A stretch of 64,000 bases of DNA from Antrodiella citrinella (Eukaryota; Basidiomycota; Agaricomycetes; Polyporales; Steccherinaceae), in the NCBI GenBank assembly GCA_004802725.1, contig SGPM01000031.1:62001-126000 (forward strand). Reading direction: 5' to 3'. Of the stretch, positions 12,601 through 25,072 are shown in pieces. The position numbers and the translations under genes were made by a program. Positions within the stretch are counted from its first letter, which is position 1, and each line of letters begins with the position of its first letter. The notes beneath the pieces were generated by a model, which did not search any database, was not told the DNA's origin, and saw only the letters and a program-made list of their open reading frames with translations.

Positions 12601-13468
12601 ATCACATGTGTTCGCACATTCCCCGATATCGGCGGATACAGATTGGCATAGCTTCTTCAACTTGTCTTGCACGGTAAAAATTCTCGGGGACTTGTTCCAC
12701 ACGATCACGACTCTGGTTTTGAGGCTGTAATGGAATATATCAGACTTCTGGGTATCCATTGGAAGTACTACGCGAACAGGACTACCATCATATCCTTCAT
12801 GGAAGCATATATAAGCGTGATCTTATAGTCATTATCTCTCCGCGCCAGGTAAAATTCGAATGCAACTTTGAAAGCCACAACGGCCACTGGAAAGAAGAGT
12901 ATCAGTCAGGTGATGACTCAATCAGCGACGACGCTACGCACAAGAGATAACAGGGTGAATCTTAGCAACATCAGAGAGTAGATTCGATATGGCCGGGAAC
13001 TGCTCGATAAGATCGGCCTGCAGACTATCCAGAGGGATTGCTAGGCTTGGCACGTCCTGGAGCTTGTCTACTGTGGCCAGCGCTATAGATTCCAAAGTTT
13101 CGGAGAGTGCAGGAATTGAGGCATCTGGGTGATCGCTCGAGCGTTCGGGAGACTCCTAAGCAAAAATTGTATGAGAAAAGACAGACAAGCCATGAAGTAG
13201 AACATAAAATAATACATACTTCTGAAGCAGCCAGTGACGGACCTTCCATCCGAGGTGTTTTATCAGTTTCGACAATGTCGCTCGTTCCGGAGTTCCCCAA
13301 CTCCGTCAACACGGACTATCCAGGAGCGAAAAAAAATTAGATAATAGAACAGATGGATACACTCATGCATCTTACGGAGCTGTCGACATCTGCAGAAGTG
13401 TCGACTACTTTCCGCGTTCGCCTACGGCCCTGAGGCTGACTGAGACGCAGAAAGCGGTCCTCGTCCAT
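9674..13468 (-). CDS. Large uncharacterised agaricomycete protein with C-terminal Cys-rich region and HPLVRC motif
   Basis: Many short exons; I trust the two ends and several middle pieces. The start MDEDRFLRLSQPQGRRRTRK (13468) is followed by VLTELGNSGTSDIVETDKTP and ESPERSSDHPDASIPALSET. A helical N-terminal module follows: DLIEQFPAISNLLSDVAKIH, VAVVAFKVAFEFYLARRDND and IYASMKDMMVVLF, then CQSVSADIGECANTCDAYVK. The middle is alpha-helical. The C-terminus is rich in Cys (FVCDGCESRYLLLCASCTRP and FYCLDC), suggesting zinc-binding treble-clef or ZZ-like modules, then HPLVRC and a Ser/Asp-rich tail. From memory this matches a large family of hypothetical agaricomycete proteins of unknown function; I cannot verify that here. 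Undetermined bases at 10213-12221 place X residues in several exons, so the middle is unreliable. A truncated relative lies at 17.4-18.1 kb. No function is proposed. Confidence 0.6.
10213..12221. other. Cluster of single undetermined bases (first)
   Basis: Scattered single N characters occur only in this roughly 2.0 kb stretch and in a second one of similar length at 22250-24161. They fall in exons and introns alike. They most likely mark low coverage or unresolved allelic differences in the assembly rather than biology. Confidence 0.9.
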
Positions 13469-14153
13469 ATCATAATCTCGCAAGGAGGTGCAAATGAAAG
13501 TGAGTCTGGCGGGATGCGATGGCAAGAGGTTGAAGATGGACTTGCAGTATATAACTCCATATACGAGAACTGGCTCTTATATGGTGAGCGTTCTTCTTGT
13601 GACGCATGCATGGAAGGCAGAGGCTTCGAGCGCGACTGGACACGTACTCGGCGTATTTACGCGTCCGACAATTGCCCAAGACTCCGAACACCAGATGACA
13701 CTTGGTCGTAGTCCGATTCGTGATGTTGGTGAAGGTGCTGCAGGTGGTTACTGGTTGTACTGTGTCGATGGATGTCGACGTCGTCATCCGAACTACCAGT
13801 CGCTGACACAGAGCTATCGGTCGGGAAAAGGATGAACAACGATCAACTTGAGAAGGAGTGTCTCTGGCTTATTCGTGGATAGCAATCGTACTGAAATATC
13901 TGTGAGACTGTGAGTCTGACGAGGAGGAAACTCAGGAAAGAGGCTGAGCAGTGAGCGCTAGTGAGCAGCGTTCAGAATTCTGCGTTGGTTGTGGTAAGAT
14001 TAGATTGATCTCCAATAATAATATGTTTGTAAAGATTAGATTATGCCGGCTGGGCAGGCGAGAGCAAGAAAACTCTTCTTCTCCTTCCACAACACCACCC
14101 TTGACTTTCAATCCATCTCCGTTTTCTATCCATCTGTCACACCATTGTTGAGG
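13469..14153. promoter_or_regulatory. Divergent intergenic region before the cystathionine beta-synthase gene
   Basis: About 685 bp separate the start of the large minus-strand gene from the plus-strand CBS start. Open frames here overlap each other on both strands and look fortuitous. The last 90 bp before 14154 are CT-rich, as in fungal promoters. An upstream exon of the large gene cannot be ruled out. Confidence 0.4.
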
Positions 14154-15788
<1,635 letters not shown>

Positions 15789-16504
15789 TATGTGAAGTCT
15801 TATTGTGGTTGTGGGAACTTTTTACGCAGTGTATTAGATTTGTACTTCTCCGTTCCATCTCATCCTACGCTCGAAAATCTTGTTATTTTAGTTTTGGCGA
15901 CCAACATCCGGGATCCCGCAGTATAAGCACCTGATGTTTCGCGGAGTGTGAAAGTTAAATTTGTTGTTCTTCTCTCTGACAGTGACAATGACATTGTCAG
16001 ACAACAGACGGGAAAGCAAAGTTCAATCATCCTCTCATGTTGTGGAAAGCTTTTGTTCTTCTGGACTTCGTACCCGGGTGTTTGTTCTCGATTCGTATCC
16101 TCGACGATGCCCATGCCGCCGGTTGCCAGGTTTTCATTGCCCATTGTTGCCGCACAATGGGCCATTTGTAGCCATTGTCGGAGTAACAACCTGGGTTCTG
16201 TGTCCTGTCGCATGCCAACGGAAGGCACATGTGAGCTTCGAATCTGGATATAAGGACCGTCGAAAGACAGCTGAGTGGCAGGCTGCTTGCATCCCCCACC
16301 CAAACACTTTTTTCTGGTCCCTCTCGACTGCATCGTCTGTGACGATTCTTCTCCTCGCTATCTCTTTGCTTTATCGTATATCTAATCCTCGTCGCTCTTT
16401 TGCACCACGTTCATTTGTCACTCTACTCGATCCATACATCGAGTCACCGCCGCTACTCCCACACAACCCCACGACCCTCACCCACCCTCATACCACTATC
16501 CACC
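15789..16504. other. Intergenic; CT-rich promoter toward the small gene at 16.5 kb
   Basis: Open frames on both strands overlap here without recognisable content. From about 16310 the plus strand becomes strongly CT-rich and AT-poor up to the start at 16505, the usual look of a transcribed fungal 5' region. Confidence 0.4.
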
Positions 16505-16766
16505 ATGGCTTCACGCCTTATGACTGCCACCCTTATGCAAACCGAGAAAACACATGCTCGGTGAGTACACGCCCCTCCAATCTGATCCCTTTCAGCTCGC
16601 TAACAAACGATGCAGCTCTGCCTCTCGCACCAAATGCTTCGAGCGCCGCCTCGTGCACGCTTGGAAGGCAATCACCAGAATCACGCGTGGTTCGCCCAAC
16701 CGCATGTCCATCTCTCCGGAGGACTTCGTGATCCTCACGAACCGCCGCAGGAGCATCCGCTTTTGA
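16505..16766 (+). CDS. Small two-exon gene, 68 residues, unknown function
   Basis: ATG at 16505 sits in a strong start context (caccATGg). Exon 1 encodes MASRLMTATLMQTEKTHA; a donor follows inside the next Arg codon (GTGAGTAC) and the acceptor is ATGCAG before CTCTGCCTC. Exon 2 continues RSASRTKCFERRLVHAWKAI, then TRITRGSPNRMSISPEDFVI, and ends NRRRSIRF. The product is short, very basic and has no membrane segment or obvious signal peptide. The CT-rich leader, good start context and clean splice pair argue for a real gene; I do not recognise the protein. Confidence 0.5.
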
Positions 16767-17440
16767 GCGTTGCATGCTCTCTTCTATCCCGTCTTCCAAG
16801 GGGACTGCTACATTTCCTGCTCCTACCATTATCGACCCCACTACGAAGTACGACACCATCGGACCCTTATGTCTGCAGTTATATGCCCGTTCTCTCTATC
16901 TCTCCATCCGACGATACCTTTGGGTTGTGCGGCAGAGACCCTATGTTATGCTCTTTCTTTTTCTCATGGACACATTTTCTCATTCTCTGCATAGGACGCT
17001 TCCTATTTTACTTTCACGCTGTGTCGCTAATGCTCTAATCGTCTGTATCGTTATTCATTATCTGTCGAACTGTTGTAAACTATCTGTGATACATTTTTTG
17101 CATGCTATTACTTACAAGTCATGAACTCGGACAATCAAAGATGCGTCGTGACATCGTTGACTCTTGAGAGCTGAGACTCGTCGTTGTGGGCTGTCTGGTA
17201 GGAGACTACTTTGTCGACTTCGTCGATGGCGATGCTTGTTATTCAAGCATGACGCTACACCAAAAACAAAAAAGAGACTCGCCGGTGCTCGAGATACAGC
17301 GAGCGTACCGTGGCAGGAACAAGTCACAATTGTCAATCGAGAGCCGGAAGAACAGCGTACTTGGTCTAGGTAGCAACATCCGTACAATTTCGGTGTCATT
17401 CGAGTATTAATACAACCGTCTCTCGGTGCCAATTCCAATC
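16767..17440. other. Intergenic, no gene seen
   Basis: About 670 bp. It is T-rich on the plus strand to about 17110, which fits a 3' UTR of the small gene. I see no convincing frame or repeat. Confidence 0.4.
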
Positions 17441-18110
17441 TCAAACCTCGGGGAGTCTCTCGACGAGCTGCAAGAGTCGGTCCATCCTCGCACTTATACC
17501 ATCCATCTTCGCATCCAAACTATCCAATGCCTCCTTCCGTGTACCCATGCCAATGACCTTCTCCTCTAATCCCTGAAAATTTGCCACAAGCGCATCGAGC
17601 TTTCGTTCCATGTTCCCACGGCGTTTCTCCAGAGCCATGATACGTTGTGTATCTGTGAGCGCCACGGCATCTTCGTGTGTGCGGCGTGTGCATCTCACCA
17701 GAGGATGAGCTGGGAGGTGTTGCATGAACCTGACGTTGTCAGGTAACAACTCGGTGGATTCGGAGGATTTGGATGAACTATCGTCGGACCCTGATGAGTC
17801 GTTGTCCGACTCAGGACTCCGAGTCGGAAATGCACGTTCGCCCTCATCTGACGAAGGAACCGCGACTTCGAGCTTTGAGCACTCCTCGCAGCAAAAATTG
17901 GGTCTTACCAAAGGAGGATCTGTGCGTATATAATATCGCCAACATGATACTTGGCTTGTGTGGCATGGGTGCGCCCCAGAAGGATTCTATCTCCCCCATC
18001 TCCGCGAGAAAGAAGTCTAAAATGAGTGGATCGTCCTCACAATGGGGTGGACATTTGAAATTTAGATGCAGGTCGCCACGTCAACTGTGTCTGCTGGCTC
18101 TCTTCTGTCC
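17441..18110 (-). pseudogene. Truncated relative of the large HPLVRC-family gene
   Basis: The frame ending at 17441 contains CCEEC, an acidic Ser/Asp-rich linker, then QHLPAHPLVRC followed by ALTDTQRIM, ERKLDALVANFQGLEEKV and a coiled-coil end MDGISARMDRLLQLVERLPE. The gene at 9.7-13.5 kb has QHFFTHPLVRC followed by DLTDSQ and ERKLDALAAD, so the two share a C-terminal module. Upstream (about 17935-18090) is another open piece, KCPPHCEDDPLILDFFLAEM, leading to MLAILYTH, which resembles MLAILYLLLRR of the larger gene. No N-terminal module was found before a stop, and I see no start with a promoter. It is either a 5'-truncated copy or the 3' part of a gene whose other exons I could not join. Confidence 0.5.
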
Positions 18111-19359
18111 ATTCGAATGTCAGATAAGGTCGAGACAAAGACCTACATACATTTTTTGGATGTATGAACGTACGTACAAGGCGCACCCGTGTCTACGGAC
18201 GCATTCAAAGAGCAGCCTTCCATGTTTAAGAATCGAAGTCAGCCAACGGAGATTGCAAGGTTCACGGTATTCACCGTGTTATTGGGCGGTAACTTTGATA
18301 ATGCATTGACTCCGATAAGCGGGGTGTTGATTGAGTGGTGATGGATGGAACAGAGACGACCAGACAGTGAATTCGCGATTCTGAGAGCGAATTCTCAAAA
18401 AACACTGCAGCGCCTAGAAACCGGTGTCGTAATGCCGTCTCTGGTTCAATGCTGTATGCTCATCCGAGTAAATACTCACAGGACTTGGAGCTATCAAGAT
18501 GTTTGTACGGAACAAACACAGGGTTCGATAGCGGATGGGCGTTGGCATCCTTACTGTTTGTGTGTGGCAAATCAGTACTCCGGGCTAGTATGCATGATAA
18601 TAGGACCTTCCCCCGTGTCGGATCAGGTGTCTGACAGGCATAGAGAGAAATCAGCATAACTTTCTCCACGGAAACTTAGACGTTAGGAGTAGGTGAAGAT
18701 CTTGGCTTACCTTTGCTTTGCACTAATTATTCAGGGACCGACGACGTTATACAGGACTAGACCATGCCACGTACTGCGGTACTACACGCCGGGTGGTCTC
18801 AAAGAAAGGGCATCGCATATAGCTGTCGTCATCGCGATTGAACCCTTTCGTATCTCATATGATATGATGAGTGCGAGGAAGATATCCTGTGTGTGCATCT
18901 ACAATCGATGCCTTTTTGTGAATTCTTGTGGTTGCGCCAGACTGGTTCAGAAAGAGGGATAGATGTCATGAGAACCGTGATAGTAATAGATAAAGCAGGC
19001 TGCATGGTGAACGTTGAACCTGTGTAAGGCTGCAATGTTATCAAGATCCAAAATGGTATGCCAGATTGGAAGTAGCGCCGGAAAGTAGGCGCCCCGCAAG
19101 GACCCGTTACCCCATAAATAACCTTGTCCTTGTCATTCACGACGAAGGTACTTAAAGTAAGTACTCGTAAGCAGCCATTTAGATGCCACAATTGATAGAC
19201 AGACCAGGCAAGGATGGGACCGAGAGATGGGCGAATGGCAAAGGTTGCTCAAGACGATGATAAGATAAGATCACTGCGGCGTGCGCTTAAACGAGTCAAC
19301 CATCTTGCTCAGGAGTCAGAATCCTCAGATTGACTATGCATTCCTCCCAAACATCTTCG
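18111..19359. other. Intergenic, no gene seen
   Basis: About 1.25 kb with overlapping short frames on both strands, none with recognisable motifs or consistent splice joins. It ends where element copy A begins. Confidence 0.4.
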
Positions 19360-19701
19360 GCTGACCGCGTCAGAACGTTCTGTATTTCACCGAAGTATAT
19401 CGCTTTCATTTCTATCTACTAGAACTCAAACTTGGACGTACCTGAATACGAGCTATAACTCCGGTCATAAGTATACTCTTGCGTGGCATACGCTGGTGGG
19501 GACTGAAACTCACCGACACTCTGGTGAGCCGCGAGTAGGCGACTTCAGGTCATAAAGGGATGGCAGCGTTGATGAAGTATCTGGGAAGTACCGGCGTCAG
19601 CACCTTCTTGCCTTGCGGGACGGGTGCTGAGTGGGAAGTTGCACGCACGTATGTCAGCCTCTAGCGAGTCGTGGTGGATCGACGACGACGACGAGGGATG
19701 C

Positions 19702-19772
19702 CTAAAATACAGGTCCTCAGCACTACTTCTTTCCAGGGCGGATGCCAGTGCTGAGTGGGAACTTGGACGCAC
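19702..19772 (-). other. Copy A predicted intron 4 with 8-bp hairpin
   Basis: Donor GTGCGTCCAAG, acceptor ATTTTAG. Arms CTCAGCAC and GTGCTGAG (19748-19755 and 19716-19723 on the plus strand) pair perfectly around a 24-nt loop containing CATCCGCCC. It matches predicted intron 4 of copy D (59398-59468) at all but one base. Confidence 0.7.
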
Positions 19773-19947
19773 CTGCGTTAGCCTCGTGGTGGCAGGACGA
19801 CGAGAGATGCCTAAAACACAGGGCATCAGCACCTTCTTGCTAAGCGGATGCCAGTGCTGAGTGGGAACTTGGACTCACCTGTGGTAGCCTCTAGTCAGCT
19901 GCGGCGGCGAGCGAGCTTGGAGAAGACAATGGCAACGAGAGATGTTC

Positions 19948-20013
19948 CTAAAGCAACTTGGCCTCAGCGTGATTCTTGCGGGGCGCCAGACGCTGGTGGG
20001 GACTTGGACTCAC
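19948..20013 (-). other. Copy A predicted intron 2 with CAGCGT/ACGCTG hairpin
   Basis: Donor GTGAGTCC, acceptor TTGCTTTAG. Arms at 19990-19995 and 19965-19970 pair over 6 bp. The stem sequence differs from that of introns 3-5, but pairing is kept and the loop again holds GCAAGA. Confidence 0.65.
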
Positions 20014-20270
20014 ACTTGTCAGCCTTGACGACAATGACGAGTCGACGACGAAGTGAGCATCGTGTCCAAAAGCAGCGATGTCGATGAGGGTAGCTCTGAA
20101 GGAGACCAAGCGTCAGCAGGGCTTGTGTATCATGATGGCAGACTGAGGGTGAAGACGTACCAGAGTAGACCGCGTATGTTGGTCGAAGTCGAGTCGGGAG
20201 GGAGGAGAACCCGGAGATGGTGGTGGTCAGAGGTCAAGAGAGGATGGGGGGCTGTCGAGGAGGGGGTCCG

Positions 20271-20278
20271 AATTTATA
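20271..20278 (-). promoter_or_regulatory. TATA box of element copy A
   Basis: CCCTATAAATTCGG on the minus strand, 24-30 nt before the conserved CCATCCTCTCTTGACCTCT start region. The same spacing holds in the other copies. Confidence 0.65.
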
Positions 20279-20673
20279 GGGAAGAAGGCTGACATGGTGG
20301 TGGTTGGTTTGAATCGAAATCGAGGTTCATTTTGCAGTCAGCCCCCTCAAGTACCAGCATCACTGCCTGCTAACTATCACAACGATCTACTGTATCACGT
20401 AGACCTCCGAGAATATATCCGTGGAACGTTATCCCGTTGGCATGGTAGAATTTGCATCCTTTATGCTCAGTCGCACACTGCGACTTGGATTGTATGATTC
20501 GACACCGCCAACGAAGATCGCCCAGGCCTAGGATCAAAATAGATTCCTACATCCTAGTTATGAACAATACTGCCTGCAGTGTACTTTCATTAGAGGGTAT
20601 ATCTCGAGTAGTACTTATAATCTAGAATATACACAATACTGCCACCAAACACGATGACTCGAGTCGCTCGCGA

Positions 20674-22258
20674 TCAAGAGTCATCCTCGGAATTGTCAGC
20701 CTCAAGGGCGACCGCGGCGAGACGTTTCAACTTGTCCTCGAGACGACGAACTTTCGCCAGAGCTTTTGCTAAAGCCTTCTGCAGATCTTTGACCATGATT
20801 TGGTCGGAGGACATGGCGTCAACACGCTCCTGTAGGCGGATTACCTCTGCTTGTTCCTTGACGTAACGAGCTTCAAGCGTTCGATATCTCTCTAGCGAGA
20901 CGGTCTTCTCTAGAGGTGGAGGACTGCGTGCAGGAGAGGCAGAAGGCTGCGATACAAATATGTTTAGTTGGCGTGTCTTGGGCCGGTCATAATTGCGTCT
21001 CACCAAGCGATTAGACCCAGGAGCATGTGACGGAGAGTCTGCATACGGAATATGCATTCCAGTGCATTCGATCTGTTGACGGTATATGTGAGCATGTCAG
21101 AACGAACGGGGAATGTCATAACTCACCTCCTCCTCATCGTCGAAAGGATTTGCAGGCATGTCCTCGATGCGAACTCTGCTAGATGAAGCGATAGGTGTCT
21201 CCGGGATTTGACGTGCACTTTCTCCGCGAGAAGGACGTGGAGCAGATTCAGGAGACGGGTAAGCCTCTGCCGCATTGAACGCCGGCGTTCCAGGAAGAGG
21301 ATGGAATATTCTGCGAATAGGAACGCTGTGTGAGGTGGTCAGCGGATAGACATCGATGGCGAAAAACAGTCTCTTACGGAGCAGGAGCGGGAGCAGGTCT
21401 TGGTGCCGGAGACGCACGAGGGGTAAGGACTTCCTCGACCTCCTCGACCTCAGCCTCCATTTCCACATCCTCATCAGCTGCGATAGTCGAGTGAGTCGAC
21501 CACCTCTCAAGCGGTCCTGCGGCCTGAGGGTGGCATTTACGCAAATGATCCAGATGGAGCTCGGTCACCTAGTATACAATCGAAGTGTTGGTCAATATGA
21601 TTCAATACGATGATAGTCAAATACGTACGTCAGCTTTCGTGCAGTTCGCGTACTCGGGCTTGACCACTTTGTCCATGACGAGACCGACTGCGCGCAATTC
21701 AGAAGCATCGCAGCTGTAAGTCTCACCACGGTTCAAGCTGCGGCCCTGCCTCGCTCTGAGCGACATCAGAAAACCAGTCGTACACCAAGAAAAGTGCTCT
21801 GATGCTTACATGTGTAGTCCCTTCTGCGTGAGGTTCATGTGATCGAAGTGTGTGTTGTATATCTCGCCCAAAGCCTGAAATATACATGAGTTGATGCAAA
21901 TCTCATGTAAAACAAAAATTCAACTCACACCGCTGTGTATAGCTTCATCGATATATCGTCGGGAAGCTCCAGTGATCTTTCTACCCATGACCTTCATGTC
22001 TTTCTTGACTAACACCATGATGAGACATCAGAGTCTAATGCGTGGACTACAGAGGCGACGTACCTATCTTATGAATCTCTTCCTTTGGAAACCTTCCTGG
22101 CCCATAAGCAGAAGAACGCGCGAGATCAAAAGCAGCTTTCAGTGTCTCTAAATCCAGGTACTGTGAGCTCATGGTACAAAGAAGATACAATACGCCGATA
22201 GATACTCACGTGCTCTATAAGTAGGAAACTTCTTGCGAGGTTGCTTTCTNCGTGCCAT
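20674..22258 (-). CDS. Uncharacterised basic/helical protein with C-terminal coiled coil (first of a pair)
   Basis: Start MAR followed by a basic patch KQPRKKFPTYRA (22258). Short exons then give YLDLETLKAAFDLARSSAYG, EEIHKI, VMGRKITGASRRYIDEAIHS, LGEIYNTHFDHMNLTQKGLH and YANCTKAD, leading to VTELHLDHLRKCHPQAAGP. A Pro/Ala/Glu-rich disordered middle (APRPAPAPAP) follows. The last exon (to 20674) is a coiled coil from about LERYRTLEARYVKEQAEVIR to VKDLQKALAKALAKVRRLED, ending ADNSEDDS. I do not recognise the family. It could be a nuclear DNA-binding or scaffold protein, given the basic start and the coiled coil. The gene just upstream has the same plan and a possibly related LTRKGL motif. Confidence 0.65.
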
Positions 22259-24161
22259 GACTTGTAGAATGTNTAAGCGGCCGAGCGTTGGTAGAAGAGG
22301 AAGTGAGACGAGCTGCGAGGTAAAAGTGAGGAGATGTGGACGTTGATTGGAATATGGGGGATATGAGATTCGAGGCGTCTCTTATACTTCATTTCGATCG
22401 AGTGAACANAGGGACCTGTGATGGATNAGCTATCATTGTAGGGCCACACGCTTGACTTTCGCGACGGTCAAAGGAAGCTTTGAATTAGGTTTATTGTGAA
22501 GCGGGAACTAGCATANAACGTGGTCATAGCATACAAAGNTCGTCATGGGCATACCTACGGCAAATCACATTCAAAATCNNTCGTCACAGAGGGTGAAAAA
22601 GCCACTCACNCTGGGANACTACTCTATTGGAACATCTGTCGCCAAAGGNAACCCGAACTCGCTCGAATGCGTTGCAACTGCGTATTCAACAACCCGGCCT
22701 CACGTTCCGCCTGGTCCCTGCGCACATTCGCCTCCNCCCTCAACCTCCGCTCCTCCTGCAACGTGACATTCGACATGACGGCGCTGGTCGCCAAGGTAGC
22801 GAAGAGGGTGGTCGTTGAGGTGGCGCGCTCTTCCGATTCTCTGAGTTGCACTTTCGTTTGATCGAGTTGCGCTTTCGAATCGTCAAGTTGNACTTGAGTC
22901 TTGCCAAACTCTGTTGCGAGGTACATGAGCTTGCCCTCCTGCACGCGCAAGAGCGTTTCGTGTTCCTCTATGAGCTGTGATGAGTAAANTAGGTCTTGGG
23001 TCAAGGGGATGTAAATGNATGGTATAATGCAGAAACGTACTGCTTTGCGTCGTGTATCTGCAGTCATGAGGTCCTGAGCGAGNTTGCATATCTGGGCGCG
23101 CTCACGTCTTCAGAATCACCAGTCTACTAGATAAGTTGGGGGAGACTGACCTTCAATTTGTTTTGCCTTTCCTCCTTCTTGAGCTGTTGTAGCTCAAGGT
23201 CCTTGTCCGCGTCGCTGGCGGTCAGCGTACGCTCCTTCTGCTCGAGCGCGTCGATCTTGTCTCGGAAAGTTTTCNATTCGTCCTTCGCTGTCGTAAGCTC
23301 ACGCTGGAGGCGCTGGCATTCGGCGTCCTGCACGAACACACACGGTGTAAGTCCAAGCTGAAACTTGANATCATGCAGAGACATAACTCACCTGACTAAG
23401 CCCGCCTGAAACAGNCTCGTCAACATCCATAGGCACATACTCCGCACTCGGCTCCTGTGCTCCCGGTGCAGTCAACCGTGAATTGACCGATAACCCGCCT
23501 NNATCGACGAATCGACTGGGGCCAGCCTGTGCAGCGGAANNCTGACGGCGCGGAGGGCGTGAAGGGGACTCCTGCGGAAGGGTAGGAAGAGTCGGGTTAC
23601 GTCCGAGACGAGGGGCGGATTGCGGCGAGGGGTAGGCGTGAGTTGGNTTGAGNTGGNGNAAGGCGTTGCGGATGGGNGAATTAGGTTCAGNACTGNGNTA
23701 TATCGTTTATCAATCTGGCGTGAACCATAGAAAGACCATGAAATGACCTACGGAGGACCAGAAAGCTCCTGTTCAACCTCTTGGTCATTTTCGGAAGCGG
23801 TCGAGAATGAGCTGACGCGTGATAATGGCGTCCCTCTCTGTCCATTTGTCCCTCTAAGTATTCGGTTCTCCAACANTAGCTGATGAGGATCATCAGCCGT
23901 CACNTCTTCGCATTAACATTGGAAGCTTACATCAGTCTTNGTCATCTTGTGAGCTGGTCCCGTCTTCCTCTTGAGAATGTGCAAGACGTATCTNGTCTTG
24001 TCCTCGGGGCTATTGTATTCAGACGGTCNTATGTTGTTCTTAATGTCCCGTATGCTAGCACATACAAAGTCAGTCATATACATTTCAAGGACACATGAAC
24101 AGGTCCGNACTTACGTGCGTAGTCCTTTACGAGTCAGACTATAAACCAAGGGGGCCTGTTN
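22250..24161. other. Cluster of single undetermined bases (second)
   Basis: As in the first cluster, single N characters are scattered across about 1.9 kb and are absent outside. They cover most of the second coiled-coil gene and the start of the first, so codons there may be wrong. Confidence 0.9.
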
Positions 24162-24602
24162 ATCCCTCCATAAGAACCCGTCTTCGACCTACCGTCGTCA
24201 GAAGTCCGGGTAAGTCAGATCCGGCGTCGTAAACCAAAACATATTCCAGCTCACAGATTCAACGAGATGTCGCTGCCAGTGGGATTCATACGGGCCCTTG
24301 AGCAACTTTCCGACTTGCTTTGCCATCGCAGTGGCTAAGACAAAGAAGGCGTTAGTCTCGCGTTGTAACAAAGACTAGAGTAAAAGAATATACCTGCGGT
24401 GTATATCTCATCGACATCAACCCTGTCTGGCCCTCTTTTGCTTGGCCGGAGACAGCTATACGCGGCTAGCAAGATCACTGCAGGGGCAAAGACACGACAA
24501 ACATTGAGTATCGTTCAAAGGCCTGCAGTGGCGATGCAACGTACGCGCGAAATGAGTGACACCCGCTACGCCCTTCTTCTTTGGCCTCGTTGCTCTCGCC
24601 AT
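22624..24602 (-). CDS. Uncharacterised protein with long C-terminal coiled coil (second of a pair)
   Basis: Start MARATRPKKKGVAGVTHFA at 24602; an intron (donor GTACGTTG, acceptor CCCTGCAG) joins to LILLAAYSCLRPSKRGPDRV, then VDEIYTA, ATAMAKQVGKLLKGPYESHW and SVSWNMFWFTTPDL. Next come PLVYSLTRKGLRT and TRYVLHILKRKTGPAHKMTK, then a Ser/Glu/Pro-rich disordered region. The last exons are two coiled-coil blocks (AECQRLQRELTTAKDE with DKIDALEQKERTLTASDADK; then EHETLLRVQEGKLMYLATEF through QREAGLLNTQLQRIRAS). Many undetermined bases make exon limits tentative. The order basic start, helical domain with LT(R/Q)KGL, disordered middle, coiled coil mirrors the downstream gene, suggesting an old tandem duplication. 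Function unknown. Confidence 0.6.
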
Positions 24603-25072
24603 GTCGCTTCAGCTTTGTGTGAGGGGCAGGAAGGTGAAGTGGGGGTGAAGTGATGAAAGGAATGAGAAGGGGAAGGGGAAGAGGGAAACGCGAATAAAAG
24701 GGATGAACATCATCATGTTTCTTTGAGCGACGGAGTGGCTCAAATGTCTCGAATGATCTGGCACCCGGTATATCAAACACGAGGTTGTATACACGCACCT
24801 TCCCCCTTGAGCCTCTAAGCCTCATGTCGATGATAAACCTCAAGCTTTGAAGTCAAGTGGTCACCCAGTCGGGGTATGCAAACGAGATAGACGGTAATGT
24901 AGAGAACGATAAATTAATCATGAAAGGTCAATATGCAAAATGAATCTAAACGTGCTGAAAATTAGGGTATCCCGCCGTTATAAAATGCATCTGCACAGGT
25001 TATGTTCAGCACATACGTCGCCAGCAACCACAAAAAGCACTCACCTATATAATACCACCAAAAAGCCCGGAA
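24603..25072. other. Intergenic between two minus-strand genes
   Basis: About 470 bp. It should hold the promoter of the coiled-coil gene and the 3' end of the lipase transcript. No gene or repeat seen. Confidence 0.4.

Larger units (their letters stand above)
19360..20340 (-). repeat. Hairpin-intron element, copy A
   Basis: Read on the minus strand. It opens with ATTTCGATTCAAACCAACCA, a TATA box (20271-20278) and a CCATCCTCTCTTGACCTCT start region without ATG. Alternating units follow. Predicted introns: 20096-20160, 19948-20013, 19811-19878, 19702-19772, 19581-19648 and 19453-19513 (61-71 nt), with donors GTACGT, GTGAGT or GTGCGT and acceptors CAG or TAG. Predicted exons between them are 38 to about 80 nt and end in variants of GAGGCTGACATAG. 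Introns 2-5 each contain an inverted repeat. The only early frame, from an ATG in exon 2, stops after 13 codons. Exon lengths are not multiples of a common phase. I infer a spliced non-coding transcription unit; splicing is not proven. Copies B, C and D share the layout. Confidence 0.75.

Noticed and set aside
19453..20095. Element repeats as a CRISPR array
   Set aside because: Units contain splice signals and degenerate spacers in a eukaryotic setting, repeats are imperfect, and no cas genes are present.
19360..20340. Element copies as LTRs, SINEs or Helitrons
   Set aside because: I see no TG...CA ends, tRNA-like A/B boxes, poly(A) tail, reverse-transcriptase or helicase frame. Edges are too diverged to judge target-site duplications by eye, so mobility is left open.
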